Of a stretch of 64,000 nucleotides of DNA, positions 11,740-26,000 are shown in pieces. A model generated the notes under the pieces. The model was given only the letters and a program-made list of their open reading frames with translations. It searched no databases and was not told the DNA's origin. The position numbers and the translations under genes were made by a program. Position 1 is the stretch's first letter; every line of letters starts with the position of its first letter. Origin of the DNA: Corallium rubrum. Lineage: Eukaryota > Cnidaria > Anthozoa > Scleralcyonacea > Coralliidae. Location: the NCBI GenBank assembly GCA_964035015.1, contig OZ035997.1, positions 83,628,769 through 83,692,768 of the forward strand, read 5' to 3'.

Positions 11740-11915
11740 GGGCATATTAGGCCATCAAGGTCTCCATGGGCATTTCCCATTGTGCCGGTACTGAAACCAG
11801 ACAAGACTGTGAGATTATGTGTTGACTACAAGCCTCTCAACGATGTAACAGAATCAGATGCTTTTCCCACTGGAAACATCAACGAAGTACTTGATAACAT
11901 GGCAGGAGCCCAGTA
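11740..11915 (+). pseudogene. Ty3/Gypsy reverse transcriptase, N-terminal fragment
   Basis: One open stretch encodes the fingers region of a retroelement reverse transcriptase: RPSRSPWAFPIVPVLKP, then VRLCVDYKPLN, then a leucine-aspartate block ending in AGAQY. All are standard Ty3/Gypsy landmarks. The palm domain with the catalytic YxDD motif is missing because unrelated sequence begins at about 11,914. RNase H sequence resumes near 13,100. Confidence 0.88.
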
Positions 11916-13095
11916 TATATATATATATATATGTTATTTACCGGCTGGGAGGTCCGTATAGAAAAATATTTGCCCGAGGTCTTAAAAAAGGCCCGAGGCC
12001 GCAGGCCGAGGGACATTTTTGAGACCGAGGGCAAATATTTTTCTATATGGACCGACCAAAACGGTAAATAACATATTTATTTTTTTGCTTATCGTACAAT
12101 TTATAATTTACATAATTAGTAAATTAACATAATTGAATAAAGTTGCGTAATCGAGATGACGTTCACGTGATATTAAAAAGTCCAAAGTTTATCGTTCGAC
12201 AATAAACAACTGCCGACATGCAGTCTGACAGGGAAGCTTGGAACCTTTTTTTGTGGTGAAAAACAGTCAAAACGTGAAGATCCAGTTACGAAGGGAATTT
12301 AGAATGCAGTCCAAGTGTTTTTAAAGTTTAGTTGATAAAGATTCTTCGTCGTTCTTCTTCGTCGCTTGCTCGTTTTTGGCTGCTCGCTTGGAAAGTCGCT
12401 TTCAATACTCGACTGACTCCGTGGAAATTGAAAGTGTGTTGTTCGAGTTTGAAGACGAAAATGCTTGTTCTAAGTCATTTGTAACTTTTTTTCAAAGACA
12501 TATGGCACGATGAGGTTGGCATGTGGAAAATATTTGACTAAAAGGTAAAGACTTGTAGCGGTTTTGTTAAGTATAGTTGAACAACAGAAGAAAGACAGTT
12601 TAGTGTCAAAAGGTGTCAGCTTTTCTGTCTTCTCGTGGTATGTTTTTTATATATAGTCTATATAGTTTCATTTAGTGATTCAAAATACCATGTTCACAAG
12701 TTCATGTATATGTTTTGCCTACCGTTTTAAACTGTTTTCATACGTCGTTGATTGTTGAGCAATAATACTTGAAAACTTTATAGATGTCGCTCGCAAATTT
12801 TTTTTTGTCACAGTTTTCCCAGCATTTCTTTTAAAATTCGCTGTTTTCACATGAAGTTGTCAAAACCATTTGGATAAACCATCTTACTTTGCTTTTACTG
12901 GCATTCTATTGTAGTCTAAAATAGTGAAAAGCGTCGAGTATACGAAATATTAAAAAACTTTTTTGTTTTTGTTTTGAAATCCGCAGCGGTTCCGTATCGG
13001 GGTCCGTATCGTGTGATACGGACCGCTCGCTAAGCCAATCAGAGCGCGCGAATCAGATGGATACCGGACCGCAAAAAAATAATTCAGTGTTATCG
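11914..13095. mobile_element. Insertion replacing the reverse transcriptase palm, with a foldback end
   Basis: The segment begins with a short TA run and a foldback structure (arms 11,933-11,983 and 12,022-12,072, both starting GTTATTTACCG or its mirror). It ends with palindromic GTATCGTGTGATACGGACCG sequence at about 12,993-13,030. No coding region was recognised. About 1 kb of expected reverse transcriptase sequence is absent, so this was insertion plus deletion, or an older rearrangement. Its own boundaries are uncertain. Confidence 0.55.
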
Positions 13096-13099
13096 ACCA

Positions 13100-14667
13100 C
13101 TGGGAAGTAAATTCGTCTCCGCACTCCGACCACAAGCCGTTGCTGAAAATGTTGGAAGTAAAAGATCCATTTGGTAGAAGAGCCACTATCTTGCGGGACA
13201 TTTCAGAGTTTGAACCACAGTTGGAATTCATCAAAGGATGTCATAATCTGGTCGCTGACGCCTTAAGTAGACTGGGAATAACGCCAACGGAAAACAACAA
13301 TGTTGAAGATGCGCGTACAGTGGGAGTAATAGCAAGCGACCGAGTGAAACATTTCGTCGATAACCTGGATGACTTCCGGCTAGCTTAGATAAATGACCCC
13401 TCTCCAAGGACTTGGTCAAGTGTTAGTGCCTTCGTCAAGCGTCCCCAAGTTGCTATGCCTGGCCCATGATGAAACCGGACACCAAGGAAGTGAGAAAGTC
13501 GTAGAAAGGATTGCTCGTCATTTTTGGTGGCCCACCATAAACAAGGATATTGTGAACTATGTACAATCGTGTCACAGGTGCGCGGCAACGTTATCACAAG
13601 GGAAAAGAGAAGCTCCACTCAATGTGCGACCAAAGGAACGCAGACCATTTCAACTCGTGGAAGCAGATCTGAGAGGCCCGCTCCAGAAAGCAAGAAATGG
13701 ATACAATAACATCCTTGTGCTCATGGACCCAACCACAAAATTTGCTGAGATGCATCCAATCACTGATCAACAGAGTGCATCGGTCTGTAAGAAGTTGAAA
13801 GATTGGATATCTCGCTACGGAATACCAAAGCGCCTTCATACAGACAACGGACCCTGTTTTACCAGTGAAGTGATGCAGAGTATTTGCATGGAGAATGGGA
13901 TGGAACATACATTTAGTGACCCGTACCGTCCTCAAGGAAATTCTGGAGTAGAGCGTCTAAACCGAACGATGGCAGAATCCATCACTAAGCTGGTGAATAA
14001 TCACCAAAAATCCTGGCCAGAACATCTTCCAGAGGTTCAATTGGCATATAATGCGGCCAAACATAGCAGCACCGATGTGGCACCGTACGAGCTAGTCTTC
14101 AAAGCACATCCTCGAACGAAGTTAGACATTGTTGCCGAAAGAGTATCTCCAGAGACGGTGGAAAAGCACACAGCATTGCTAGAAGAAGAGGGAGAAGAGA
14201 TTTATGAAAGAGCACGAGCAAGAGGTGAAGATTGTAGCCGGCAGAGAGTTGAGAAGCATAACCGAAGTATCAAACCATTTCAACCACTACGACAAGGGGA
14301 GAAGGTCTGGAGGATGAAAGGAAAGAAAAGAACATTCAGTGATCGTTGGGAAGGCCCGTTTGTTATTGTGCGACTTGGATCGAAGACAGGAACGTCATAC
14401 ATCATACATAGGGTCGGTGGAACCAAGGAGAGGACTGTGCATTACAACCATTGAAAGCCATATGTCGTCGAAGACCAACAAAGACGTGAAGGACAAGTTG
14501 GAAGGAAGAAAAGTAAGAAAGATATTACGACAGAAGAAACGCAAAAAGTAGCGGACACCCGAGAGAGCGAAAGCTCAGAAAGTGAATAGGAAGACGAGGA
14601 ACTTGTAGAACTAGAAAAAAGATATCCATTGAGGATCCGACATGAACCAGAGAGACTGTCTTACTAA
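13100..14667 (+). pseudogene. Ty3/Gypsy RNase H end and integrase, nearly intact
   Basis: The C-terminal end of RNase H (SDHKPLL at about 13,120; EFIKGCHNLVADALSRL near 13,230) is followed by a stop at 13,386-13,388 and a frame change. The integrase frame then runs from 13,393 to 14,454. It has the HHCC zinc-binding module with GHQGSEK and CHRC, and the catalytic core with its Asp in VEADLRGP, Asp in HTDNGP and Glu in SGVERLNRT, so the DDE triad is present. A GPF-type C-terminal module lies near 14,355. TGA at 14,452-14,454 and a TAG near 14,587 interrupt the same frame, which otherwise continues to 14,667. The family joins retroelement cDNA to host DNA. Confidence 0.9.
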
Positions 14668-14676
14668 AGGAGGGAG

Positions 14677-14815
14677 TGGTGTAACCGGAAATGACTATAG
14701 TAATTCCCGCCCACAGCAGCGCTCTGCTGGGGGTTGAGTAAACGATTGGATCAGTCTGAGATCAGTCTGTTGTGTTATTGCTAACATTCATAATAAAGAC
14801 GTTAAAACCTTTACA
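14677..14815 (+). repeat. 3' LTR of the Ty3/Gypsy-type element
   Basis: A purine-rich tract (AAAGGAGGGAG, 14,666-14,676) lies directly after the last coding codon, as polypurine tracts do. The sequence after it starts TG(GTGTAACC) and runs to TTTACA at about 14,815, with a polyadenylation signal AATAAA at 14,792-14,797. No matching 5' LTR lies in the window, so the boundaries rest on these signals alone. Confidence 0.6.
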
Positions 14816-15578
14816 CGATTCTAATTACTTTGCTTCAAATTTGGTGTAGATATACTCCATAGGAGTAAGCGATTTCATTTTCTTATTCGAAAATGTCAAA
14901 CTGAATAATTACTCGGGCTACTGTGGTAGCCGAGTCTAGGTTTCGGCTCTGTTTTGTTCTTTTTTTGTTTGTTTTTTTGTGTCGACAAATTGCAATTATT
15001 GCATCATCCCGATAGGCTTTTCGAAACCACGCGGTGTATCATGGCTGATTTTCGTGCAGGACTGGAGCGTGCAGGAGTCATGCGTTTTTTTTTCTCCTGA
15101 CGGCCTTTGGTTGTGTTGTTCGGAATGAATTTATGTTTTAATGATAAACACGCTCACAATGCTTACAATAGACTATAGTAGACCTGGGTTGGTCGGCGAT
15201 CTCGATAACCGTACGCTGAAAATGTGTAGTACTCGATCAAACTTTATACGAAAATTCTCGATCAATTTACATGATCTTACATGTGTTATTAATTAAATTG
15301 TCCTGAAAATGTTGCTCAAGTGCTGTAAATCAAAGAACAAAGAAAGTTGATAAAGCCAACTTGCAATTGAAAGGTAAACATACTGTGTTTTACATCTTCA
15401 TCGAGGTTGACATTTAACTGAACTGACTTGTGTCTGTGAATGCCGTATGTGGTTTGCTTTATTTTTGCTTGTATTGTTTATAATTGTACTGATGTCTTGC
15501 AAATAAAAGTGGATGTTATTAAACAGTTTATACATTACTTTCATTAAGTGTGTATTATTGTTTGGAAAAACCATTACG
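14816..15578. other. No gene recognised
   Basis: AT-rich sequence between the LTR and the satellite. Only poly-T tracts and short open frames are visible. Confidence 0.5.
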
Positions 15579-17039
15579 GTCACCATTTCAATGTTTTGGC
15601 ACACCAGTATGGCCACGATTTCAATGTTTTGGCACACCAGTAAGGCCACCATTTCAATGTTTTGCACACCAGTATGGCCACCATCTCAATATTTTGCTAC
15701 ACTAGTATGGCCACCATTTCATTGTTTTGGTACACAGGTATGGCCACCATTTCAATGTTTTGGAACAACAGTATGGCCACCATTTCAATGTTTTGACACA
15801 CCAGTAAGGCCACCATTTCAATGTTTTGGCACACCAGTATGGCCACCACCATTTCAATGTTTTGGTACGCCAGTATGGCCACCATTTCATTGTTTTGTGC
15901 ACCCGTATGGTTACCATTTCAATGTTTTGGTACACCAGTATGGCTGCCATTTCAATGTTTTGCTACAATAGTATGGCCACCATTTCAATGTTTTGGTACA
16001 CCAGTATGGCCACCATCTCAATGTTTTGCTACACTAGTATGGCCACCATTTCATTGTTTTGGTACGCCAGTATGGCCACTATCTGAACGTTTTGGCACAC
16101 CAGTATGGCCACCATTTCAATATTTTGGCACACCACTATGGCCACTATTTCAATGTTATGACACACCAGTGTGGACACCATTTCAATGTTTTGGCACACC
16201 AGTATGGCCACCACCATTTCAATGTTTTGGTACGCCAGTATGGCCACCATTTCAATGTTTTGGCAGACCAATATGGCCACCATTTCAATGTTTTGGCACA
16301 CCAGTATGGCCACCATTTCAATGTTTTGGCACACCAGTATGGCCACCATTTCAATGTTTTGGCACACCAGCATGGCCACCATTTCAAAGTTTTGGCACAT
16401 CAGTATGGCCACCATAACCATTTCAATGTTTTGTGGCACACCAATATGGCCACCATTTCAATGTTTTGGCACACCAGTAAGGCAAACATTTCAATGTTTT
16501 GGCACACCAGTAAGGCCACCATTTCAATGTTTTGGCAGACCAAAATGGCCACCATTTCAATGTTTTGGCACACCAGTATGGCCACCATTTCATTGTTTTG
16601 GCACACTGGTATGGCTACCATTTCAATGTTTTGGCACACCAGTATGGCCACCATTTCAATGTTTTGGCATACCAGTATGGCCACCATAACCATTTCAATG
16701 TTTTGGCACACCAGTATGGCCACCATTTCAATATTTTGGCAGACCAATATGGCCACCATTTCAATGTTTTGGCACAACATTATGGCCACCATTTCAATGT
16801 TTTGGTATACCAGTATGGCCACCATTTCAATGTTTTGGCACACCAGTATGGCCACCATTTCAATGTTTTGGCACACCAGTATGGCCACCATTTCAATGTT
16901 TTGGCACACCAGTATGGCCACCATTTCAATGTTTTGGCACACCAGCATGGCCACCATTTCAAAGTTTTGGCACATCAGTATGGCCACCATAACCATTTCA
17001 ATGTTTTGTGGCACACCAATATGGCCACCATTTCAATGT

Positions 17040-20000
17040 TTTGGCACACCAGTAAGGCAAACATTTCAATGTTTTGGCACACCAGTAAGGCCACCATTTC
17101 AATGTTTTGGCAGACCTCAATGGCCACCATTTCAATGTTTTGGCACACCAGTATGGCCACCATTTCATTGTTTTGGCACACTGGTATGGCTACCATTTCA
17201 ATGTTTTGGCACACCAGTATGGCCACCATTTCAATGTTTTGGCATACCAGTATGGCCACCATAACCATTTCAATGTTTTGGCACACCAGTATGGCCACCA
17301 TTTCAATATTTTGGCAGACCAATATGGCCACCATTTCAATGTTTTGGCACAACATTATGGCCACCATTTCAATGTTTTGGTATACCAGTATGGCCACCAT
17401 TTCAATGTTTTGGCACACCAGTATGGCCACCATTTCAATCTTTTGGCACACCAGTATGGCCACCATTTCAATGTTTTGGTAAACCAGTATGGCCACCATC
17501 TCAATATTTTGCTACACTAGTATGGCCACCATTTCATTGTTTTTGTACACCAGCATGGCCACCATTTCAATGTTTTGGCACACCAGTATGGCCAACATTT
17601 CAATGTTTTGACACACCAGTATGGCTACCATTTCAGTGTTTTGGCACACCAGTATGGCCACCACCATTTCAATGTTTTGGTACGCCAGTATGGCCACCAT
17701 TTCATTGTTTTGTGCACCCGTATTGTTACCATTTCAATGTTTGGTACACCAGTATGGCTGCCATTTCAATGTTTTGCTACAATAGTATGGCCACCATTTC
17801 AATGTTTTGGTACACCAGTATGGCCACCATTTCAATGTTTTGGCACACCAGTATGGCCACCATTTCAATCTTTTGGCACACCAGTATGGCCACCATTTCA
17901 ATGTTTTGGTAAACCAGTATGGCCACCATCTCAATATTTTGCTACACTAGTATGGCCACCATTTCATTGTTTTTGTACACCAGCATGGCCACCATTTCAA
18001 TGTTTTGGCACACCAGTATGGCCAACATTTCAATGTTTTGACACACCAGTATGGCCACCATTTCAGTGTTTTGGCACACCAGTATGGCCACCACCATTTC
18101 AATGTGTTGGTACGCCAGTATGGCCACCATTTCATTGTTTTGTGCACCCGTATGGTTACCATTTCAATGTTTGGTACACCAGTATGGCTGCCATTTCAAT
18201 GTTTTGCTACACTAGTATGGCCACCATTTCATTGTTTTGGTACACCAGTATGGCCACCATCTCAATGTTTTGCTACACTAGTATGGCCACCATTTCATTG
18301 TTTTGGTACGCCAGTATGGCCACTATCTGAACGTTTTGGCACACCAGTATGGCCACCATTTCAATATTTTGGCACACCACTATGGCCACTATTTCAATGT
18401 TATGACACACCAGTGTGGACACCATTTCAATGTTTTGGCACACCAGTATGGCCACCACCATTTCAATGTTTTGGTACGCCAGTATGGCCACCATTTCAAT
18501 GTTTTGGCAGACCAATATGGCCACCATTTCAATGTTTTGGCACACCAGTATGGCCACCATTTCAATGTTTTGGCACACCAGTATGGCCACCATTTCAATG
18601 TTTTGGCACACCAGCATGGCCACCATTTCAAAGTTTTGGCACATCAGTATGGCCACCATAACCATTTCAATGTTTTGTGGCACACCAATATGGCCACCAT
18701 TTCAATGTTTTGGCACACCAGTAAGGCAAACATTTCAATGTTTTGGCACACCAGTAAGGCCACCATTTCAATGTTTTGGCAGACCAAAATGGCCACCATT
18801 TCAATGTTTTGGCACACCAGTATGGCCACCATTTCATTGTTTTGGCACACTGGTATGGCTACCATTTCAATGTTTTGGCACACCAGTATGGCCACCATTT
18901 CAATGTTTTGGCATACCAGTATGGCCACCATAACCATTTCAATGTTTTGGCACACCAGTATGGCCACCATTTCAATATTTTGGCAGACCAATATGGCCAC
19001 CATTTCAATGTTTTGGCACAACATTATGGCCACCATTTCAATGTTTTGGTATACCAGTATGGTCACCATTTCAATGTTTTGGCACACCAGTATGGCCACC
19101 ATTTCAATCTTTTGGCACACCAGTATGGCCACCATTTCAATGTTTTGGTAAACCAGTATGGCCACCATCTCAATATTTTGCTACACTAGTATGGCCACCA
19201 TTTCATTGTTTTTGTACACCAGCATGGCCACCATTTCAATGTTTTGGCACACCAGTATGGCCAACATTTCAATGTTTTGACACACCAGTATGGCTACCAT
19301 TTCAGTGTTTTGGCACACCAGTATGGCCACCACCATTTCAATGTTTTGGTACGCCAGTATGGCCACCATTTCATTGTTTTGTGCACCCGTATTGTTACCA
19401 TTTCAATGTTTGGTACACCAGTATGGCTGCCATTTCAATGTTTTGCTACAATAGTATGGCCACCATTTCAATGTTTTGGTACACCAGTATGGCCACCATT
19501 TCAATGTTTTGGCACACCAGTATGGCCACCATTTCAATCTTTTGGCACACCAGTATGGCCACCATTTCAATGTTTTGGTAAACCAGTATGGCCACCATCT
19601 CAATATTTTGCTACACTAGTATGGCCACCATTTCATTGTTTTTGTACACCAGCATGGCCACCATTTCAATGTTTTGGCACACCAGTAAGGCCACCATTTC
19701 AATGTTTTGCACACCAGTATGGCCACCATCTCAATATTTTGCTACACTAGTATGGCCACCATTTCATTGTTTTGGTACACAGGTATGGCCACCATTTCAA
19801 TGTTTTGGAACAACAGTATGGCCACCATTTCAATGTTTTGACACACCAGTAAGGCCACCATTTCAATGTTTTGGCACACCAGTATGGCCACCACCATTTC
19901 AATGTTTTGGTACGCCAGTATGGCCACCATTTCATTGTTTTGTGCACCCGTATGGTTACCATTTCAATGTTTTGGTACACCAGTATGGCTGCCATTTCAA

Positions 20001-23000
20001 TGTTTTGCTACAATAGTATGGCCACCATTTAAATGTTTTGGTACACCAGTATGGCCACCATCTCAATGTTTTGCTACACTAGTATGGCCACCATTTCATT
20101 GTTTTGGTACGCCAGTATGGCCACTATCTGAACGTTTTGGCACACCAGTATGGCCACCATTTCAATATTTTGGCACACCACTATGGCCACTATTTCAATG
20201 TTATGACACACCAGTGTGGACACCATTTCAATGTTTTGGCACACCAGTATGGCCACCACCATTTCAATGTTTTGGTACGCCAGTATGGCCACCATTTCAA
20301 TGTTTTGGCAGACCAATATGGCCACCATTTCAATGTTTTGGCACACCAGTATGGCCACCATTTCAATGTTTTGGCACACCAGTATGGCCACCATTTCAAT
20401 GTTTTGGCACACCAGCATGGCCACCATTTCAAAGTTTTGGCACATCAGTATGGCCACCATAACCATTTCAATGTTTTGTGGCACACCAATATGGCCACCA
20501 TTTCAATGTTTTGGCACACCAGTAAGGCAAACATTTCAATGTTTTGGCACACCAGTAAGGCCACCATTTCAATGTTTTGGCAGACCAAAATGGCCACCAT
20601 TTCAATGTTTTGGCACACCAGTATGGCCACCATTTCATTGTTTTGGCACACTGGTATGGCTACCATTTCAATGTTTTGGCACACCAGTATGGCCACCATT
20701 TCAATGTTTTGGCATACCAGTATGGCCACCATAACCATTTCAATGTTTTGGCACACCAGTATGGCCACCATTTCAATATTTTGGCAGACCAATATGGCCA
20801 CCATTTCAATGTTTTGGCACAACATTATGGCCACCATTTCAATGTTTTGGTATACCAGTATGGCCACCATTTCAATGTTTTGGCACACCAGTATGGCCAC
20901 CATTTCAATCTTTTGGCACACCAGTATGGCCACCATTTCAATGTTTTGGTAAACCAGTATGGCCACCATCTCAATATTTTGCTACACTAGTATGGCCACC
21001 ATTTCATTGTTTTTGTACACCAGCATGGCCACCATTTCAATGTTTTGGCACACCAGTATGGCCAACATTTCAATGTTTTGACACACCAGTATGGCTACCA
21101 TTTCAGTGTTTTGGCACACCAGTATGGCCACCACCATTTCAATGTTTTGGTACGCCAGTATGGCCACCATTTCATTGTTTTGTGCACCCGTATTGTTACC
21201 ATTTCAATGTTTGGTACACCAGTATGGCTGCCATTTCAATGTTTTGCTACAATAGTATGGCCACCATTTCAATGTTTTGGTACACCAGTATGGCCACCAT
21301 TTCAATGTTTTGGCACACCAGTATGGCCACCATTTCAATCTTTTGGCACACCAGTATGGCCACCATTTCAATGTTTTGGTAAACCAGTATGGCCACCATC
21401 TCAATATTTTGCTACACTAGTATGGCCACCATTTCATTGTTTTTGTACACCAGCATGGCCACCATTTCAATGTTTTGGCACACCAGTATGGCCAACATTT
21501 CAATGTTTTGACACACCAGTATGGCCACCATTTCAGTGTTTTGGCACACCAGTATGGCCACCACCATTTCAATGTGTTGGTACGCCAGTATGGCCACCAT
21601 TTCATTGTTTTGTGCACCCGTATGGTTACCATTTCAATGTTTGGTACACCAGTATGGCTGCCATTTCAATGTTTTGCTACACTAGTATGGCCACCATTTC
21701 ATTGTTTTGGTACACCAGTATGGCCACCATCTCAATGTTTTGCTACACTAGTATGGCCACCATTTCATTGTTTTGGTACGCCAGTATGGCCACTATCTGA
21801 ACGTTTTGGCACACCAGTATGGCCACCATTTCAATATTTTGGCACACCACTATGGCCACTATTTCAATGTTATGACACACCAGTGTGGACACCATTTCAA
21901 TGTTTTGGCACACCAGTATGGCCACCACCATTTCAATGTTTTGGTACGCCAGTATGGCCACCATTTCAATGTTTTGGCAGACCAATATGGCCACCATTTC
22001 AATGTTTTGGCACACCAGTATGGCCACCATTTCAATGTTTTGGCACACCAGTATGGCCACCATTTCAATGTTTTGGCACACCAGCATGGCCACCATTTCA
22101 AAGTTTTGGCACATCAGTATGGCCACCATAACCATTTCAATGTTTTGTGGCACACCAATATGGCCACCATTTCAATGTTTTGGCACACCAGTAAGGCAAA
22201 CATTTCAATGTTTTGGCACACCAGTAAGGCCACCATTTCAATGTTTTGGCAGACCAAAATGGCCACCATTTCAATGTTTTGGCACACCAGTATGGCCACC
22301 ATTTCATTGTTTTGGCACACTGGTATGGCTACCATTTCAATGTTTTGGCACACCAGTATGGCCACCATTTCAATGTTTTGGCATACCAGTATGGCCACCA
22401 TAACCATTTCAATGTTTTGGCACACCAGTATGGCCACCATTTCAATATTTTGGCAGACCAATATGGCCACCATTTCAATGTTTTGGCACAACATTATGGC
22501 CACCATTTCAATGTTTTGGTATACCAGTATGGTCACCATTTCAATGTTTTGGCACACCAGTATGGCCACCATTTCAATCTTTTGGCACACCAGTATGGCC
22601 ACCATTTCAATGTTTTGGTAAACCAGTATGGCCACCATCTCAATATTTTGCTACACTAGTATGGCCACCATTTCATTGTTTTTGTACACCAGCATGGCCA
22701 CCATTTCAATGTTTTGGCACACCAGTATGGCCAACATTTCAATGTTTTGACACACCAGTATGGCTACCATTTCAGTGTTTTGGCACACCAGTATGGCCAC
22801 CACCATTTCAATGTTTTGGTACGCCAGTATGGCCACCATTTCATTGTTTTGTGCACCCGTATTGTTACCATTTCAATGTTTGGTACACCAGTATGGCTGC
22901 CATTTCAATGTTTTGCTACAATAGTATGGCCACCATTTCAATGTTTTGGTACACCAGTATGGCCACCATTTCAATGTTTTGGCACACCAGTATGGCCACC

Positions 23001-23040
23001 ATTTCAATGTTTTGGCACACCAGTATGGCCACCATTTCAA
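17040..23040. repeat. Higher-order duplication inside the satellite, offset 3,470 bp
   Basis: About 17.0-19.57 kb and about 20.5-23.04 kb match in the same order of unit variants at an offset of 3,470 bp. They share rare variants, for example a GGTCACC unit at about 19,060 and about 22,530. Other offsets include 2,013 bp (24.4 to 26.4 kb) and 4,428 bp (about 33.0-33.6 to 37.4-38.0 kb). Confidence 0.85.
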
Positions 23041-26000
23041 TGTTTTGGTAAACCAGTATGGCCACCATCTCAATATTTTGCTACACTAGTATGGCCACCA
23101 TTTCATTGTTTTTGTACACCAGCATGGCCACCATTTCAATGTTTTGGCACACCAGTATGGCCAACATTTCAATGTTTTGACACACCAGTATGGCCACCAT
23201 TTCAGTGTTTTGGCACACCAGTATGGCCACCACCATTTCAATGTTTTGGTACGCCAGTATGGCCACCATTTCATTGTTTTGTGCACCCGTATGGTTACCA
23301 TTTCAATGTTTGGTACACCAGTATGGCTGCCATTTCAATGTTTTGCTACAATAGTATGGCCACCATTTCAATGTTTTGGTACACCAGTATGGCCACCATT
23401 TCAATGTTTTGGCACACCAGTATGGCCACCATTTCAATCTTTTGGCACACCAGTATGGCCACCATTTCAATGTTTTGGTAAACCAGTATGGCCACCATCT
23501 CAATATTTTGCTACACTAGTATGGCCACCATTTCATTGTTTTTGTACACCAGCATGGCCACCATTTCAATGTTTTGGCACACCAGTATGGCCAACATTTC
23601 AATGTTTTGACACACCAGTATGGCTACCATTTCAGTGTTTTGGCACACCAGTATGGCCACCACCATTTCAATGTTTTGGTACGCCTGTATGGCCACCATT
23701 TCATTGTTTTGTGCACCCGTATGGTTACCATTTCAATGTTTGGTACACCAGTATGGCTGCCATTTCAATGTTTTGCTACAATAGTATGGCCACCATTTCA
23801 ATGTTTTGGTACACCAGTATGGCCACCATTTCATTGTTTTGGTACGCCACCACTATGGCCACTATTTCAATGTTTTGACACACCAGTGTGGCCACCATTT
23901 CAATGTTTTGGCACACCAGTATGGCCACCACCATTTCAATGTTTTGGTACGCCACCACTATGGCCACTATTTCAATGTTTTGGCAGACCAGTATGGCCAC
24001 CATTTCAATGTTTTGGCACACCAGCTTGGCCACCATTTCAAAGTTTTGGCACATCAGTATGGCCACCATAACCATTTCAATGTTTTGTGGCACACCAATA
24101 TAGCTACCATTTCAATGTTTTCGCACACCAGTAAGGCCACCATTTCAATGTTTTGGCACACCAGTAAGGCCACCATTTCAATGTTTTGGCAGACCAAAAT
24201 GGCCACCATTTCAATGTTTTGGCACACCAGTATGGCCACCATTTCATTGTTTTGGCACACTGGTATGGCTACCATTTCAATGTTTTGGCACACCAGTATG
24301 GCCACCATTTCAATGTTTTGGCATACCAGTATGGCCACCATAACCATTTCAATGTTTTGGCACACCAGTATGGCCACCATCTCAATATTTTGCTACACTA
24401 GTATGGCCACCATTTCATTGTTTTGGTACACCAGCATGGCCACCATTTCAATGTTTTGGCACACCACTATGGCCACTATTTCAATGTTATGACACACCAG
24501 TGTGGACACCATTTCAATGTTTTGGCACACCAGTATGGCCACCACCATTTGAATGTTTTGGGACGCCAGTATGGCCACCATTTCAATGTTTTGGCAGACC
24601 AATATGGCCACAATTTCAATGTTTTGGCACACCAGCATGGCCACCATTTCATTGTTTTGGCAGACCAATATGGCAACCATTTCAATGTTTTGGCACACCA
24701 GAATGGCCACCATTTCAATGTTTTGGCAGACCAAAATGGCCACCATTTCAATGTTTTGGCACACCAGCATGGCCACCATTTCATTGTTTTGGCAGACCAA
24801 TATGGCCACCACTTCAATGTTTTGGCACACCAGAATGGCCACCATTTCAATGTTTTGGCACACCAGTATGGCCACCATAACCATTTCAATGTTTTGGCAC
24901 ACCAGTATGGCCACCATTTCAATATTTTGGCAGACCAATATGGCCACCATTTCAATGTTTTGGCACAACATTATGGCCACCATTTCAATGTTTTGGTATA
25001 CCAGTATGGCCACCATTTCAATGTTTTGGCACACCAGTATGGCCACCATTTCAATCTTTTGGCACACCAGTATGGCCACCATTTCAATGTTTTGGTAAAC
25101 CAGTATGGCCACCATCTCAATATTTTGCTACACTAGTATGGCCACCATTTCATTGTTTTTGTACACCAGCATGGCCACCATTTCAATGTTTTGGCACACC
25201 AGTATGGCCACCATTTCAATGTTTTGACACACCAGTATGGCCACCATCTCAATGTTTTGCTACACTAGTATGGCCACCATTTCATTGTTTTGGTACGCCA
25301 GTATGGCCACCATCTGAACGTTTTGACACACCAGTATGGCCACCATCTGAATGTTTTGGCACACCAGTATGGCCACCATTTCAATGTTTTGGTACACCAG
25401 TATGGCGACCATCTCAATATTTTGCTACACTAATATGGCCACCATTTCATTGTTTTGGTACACCAGTATGGCCACCATTTCCATTTTTCGGCACACCAGT
25501 ATGGCCACCATTGCAATGTTTTGGTAAACCAGTATGGCCACCATCTCAATATTTTGCTACACTAGTATGGCCACCATTTCATTGTTTTTGTACACCAGCA
25601 TGGCCACCATTTCAATGTTTTGGCACACCAGTATGGCCAACATTTCAATGTTTTGACACACCAGTATGGCTACCATTTCAGTGTTTTGGCACACCAGTAT
25701 GGCCACCACCATTTCAATGTTTTGGTACGCCTGTATGGCCACCATTTCATTGTTTTGTGCACCCGTATGGTTACCATTTCAATGTTTGGTACACCAGTAT
25801 GGCTGCCATTTCAATGTTTTGCTACAATAGTATGGCCACCATTTCAATGTTTTGGTACACCAGTATGGCCACCATTTCATTGTTTTGGTACGCCACCACT
25901 ATGGCCACTATTTCAATGTTTTGACACACCAGTGTGGCCACCATTTCAATGTTTTGGCACACCAGTATGGCCACCACCATTTCAATGTTTTGGTACGCCA

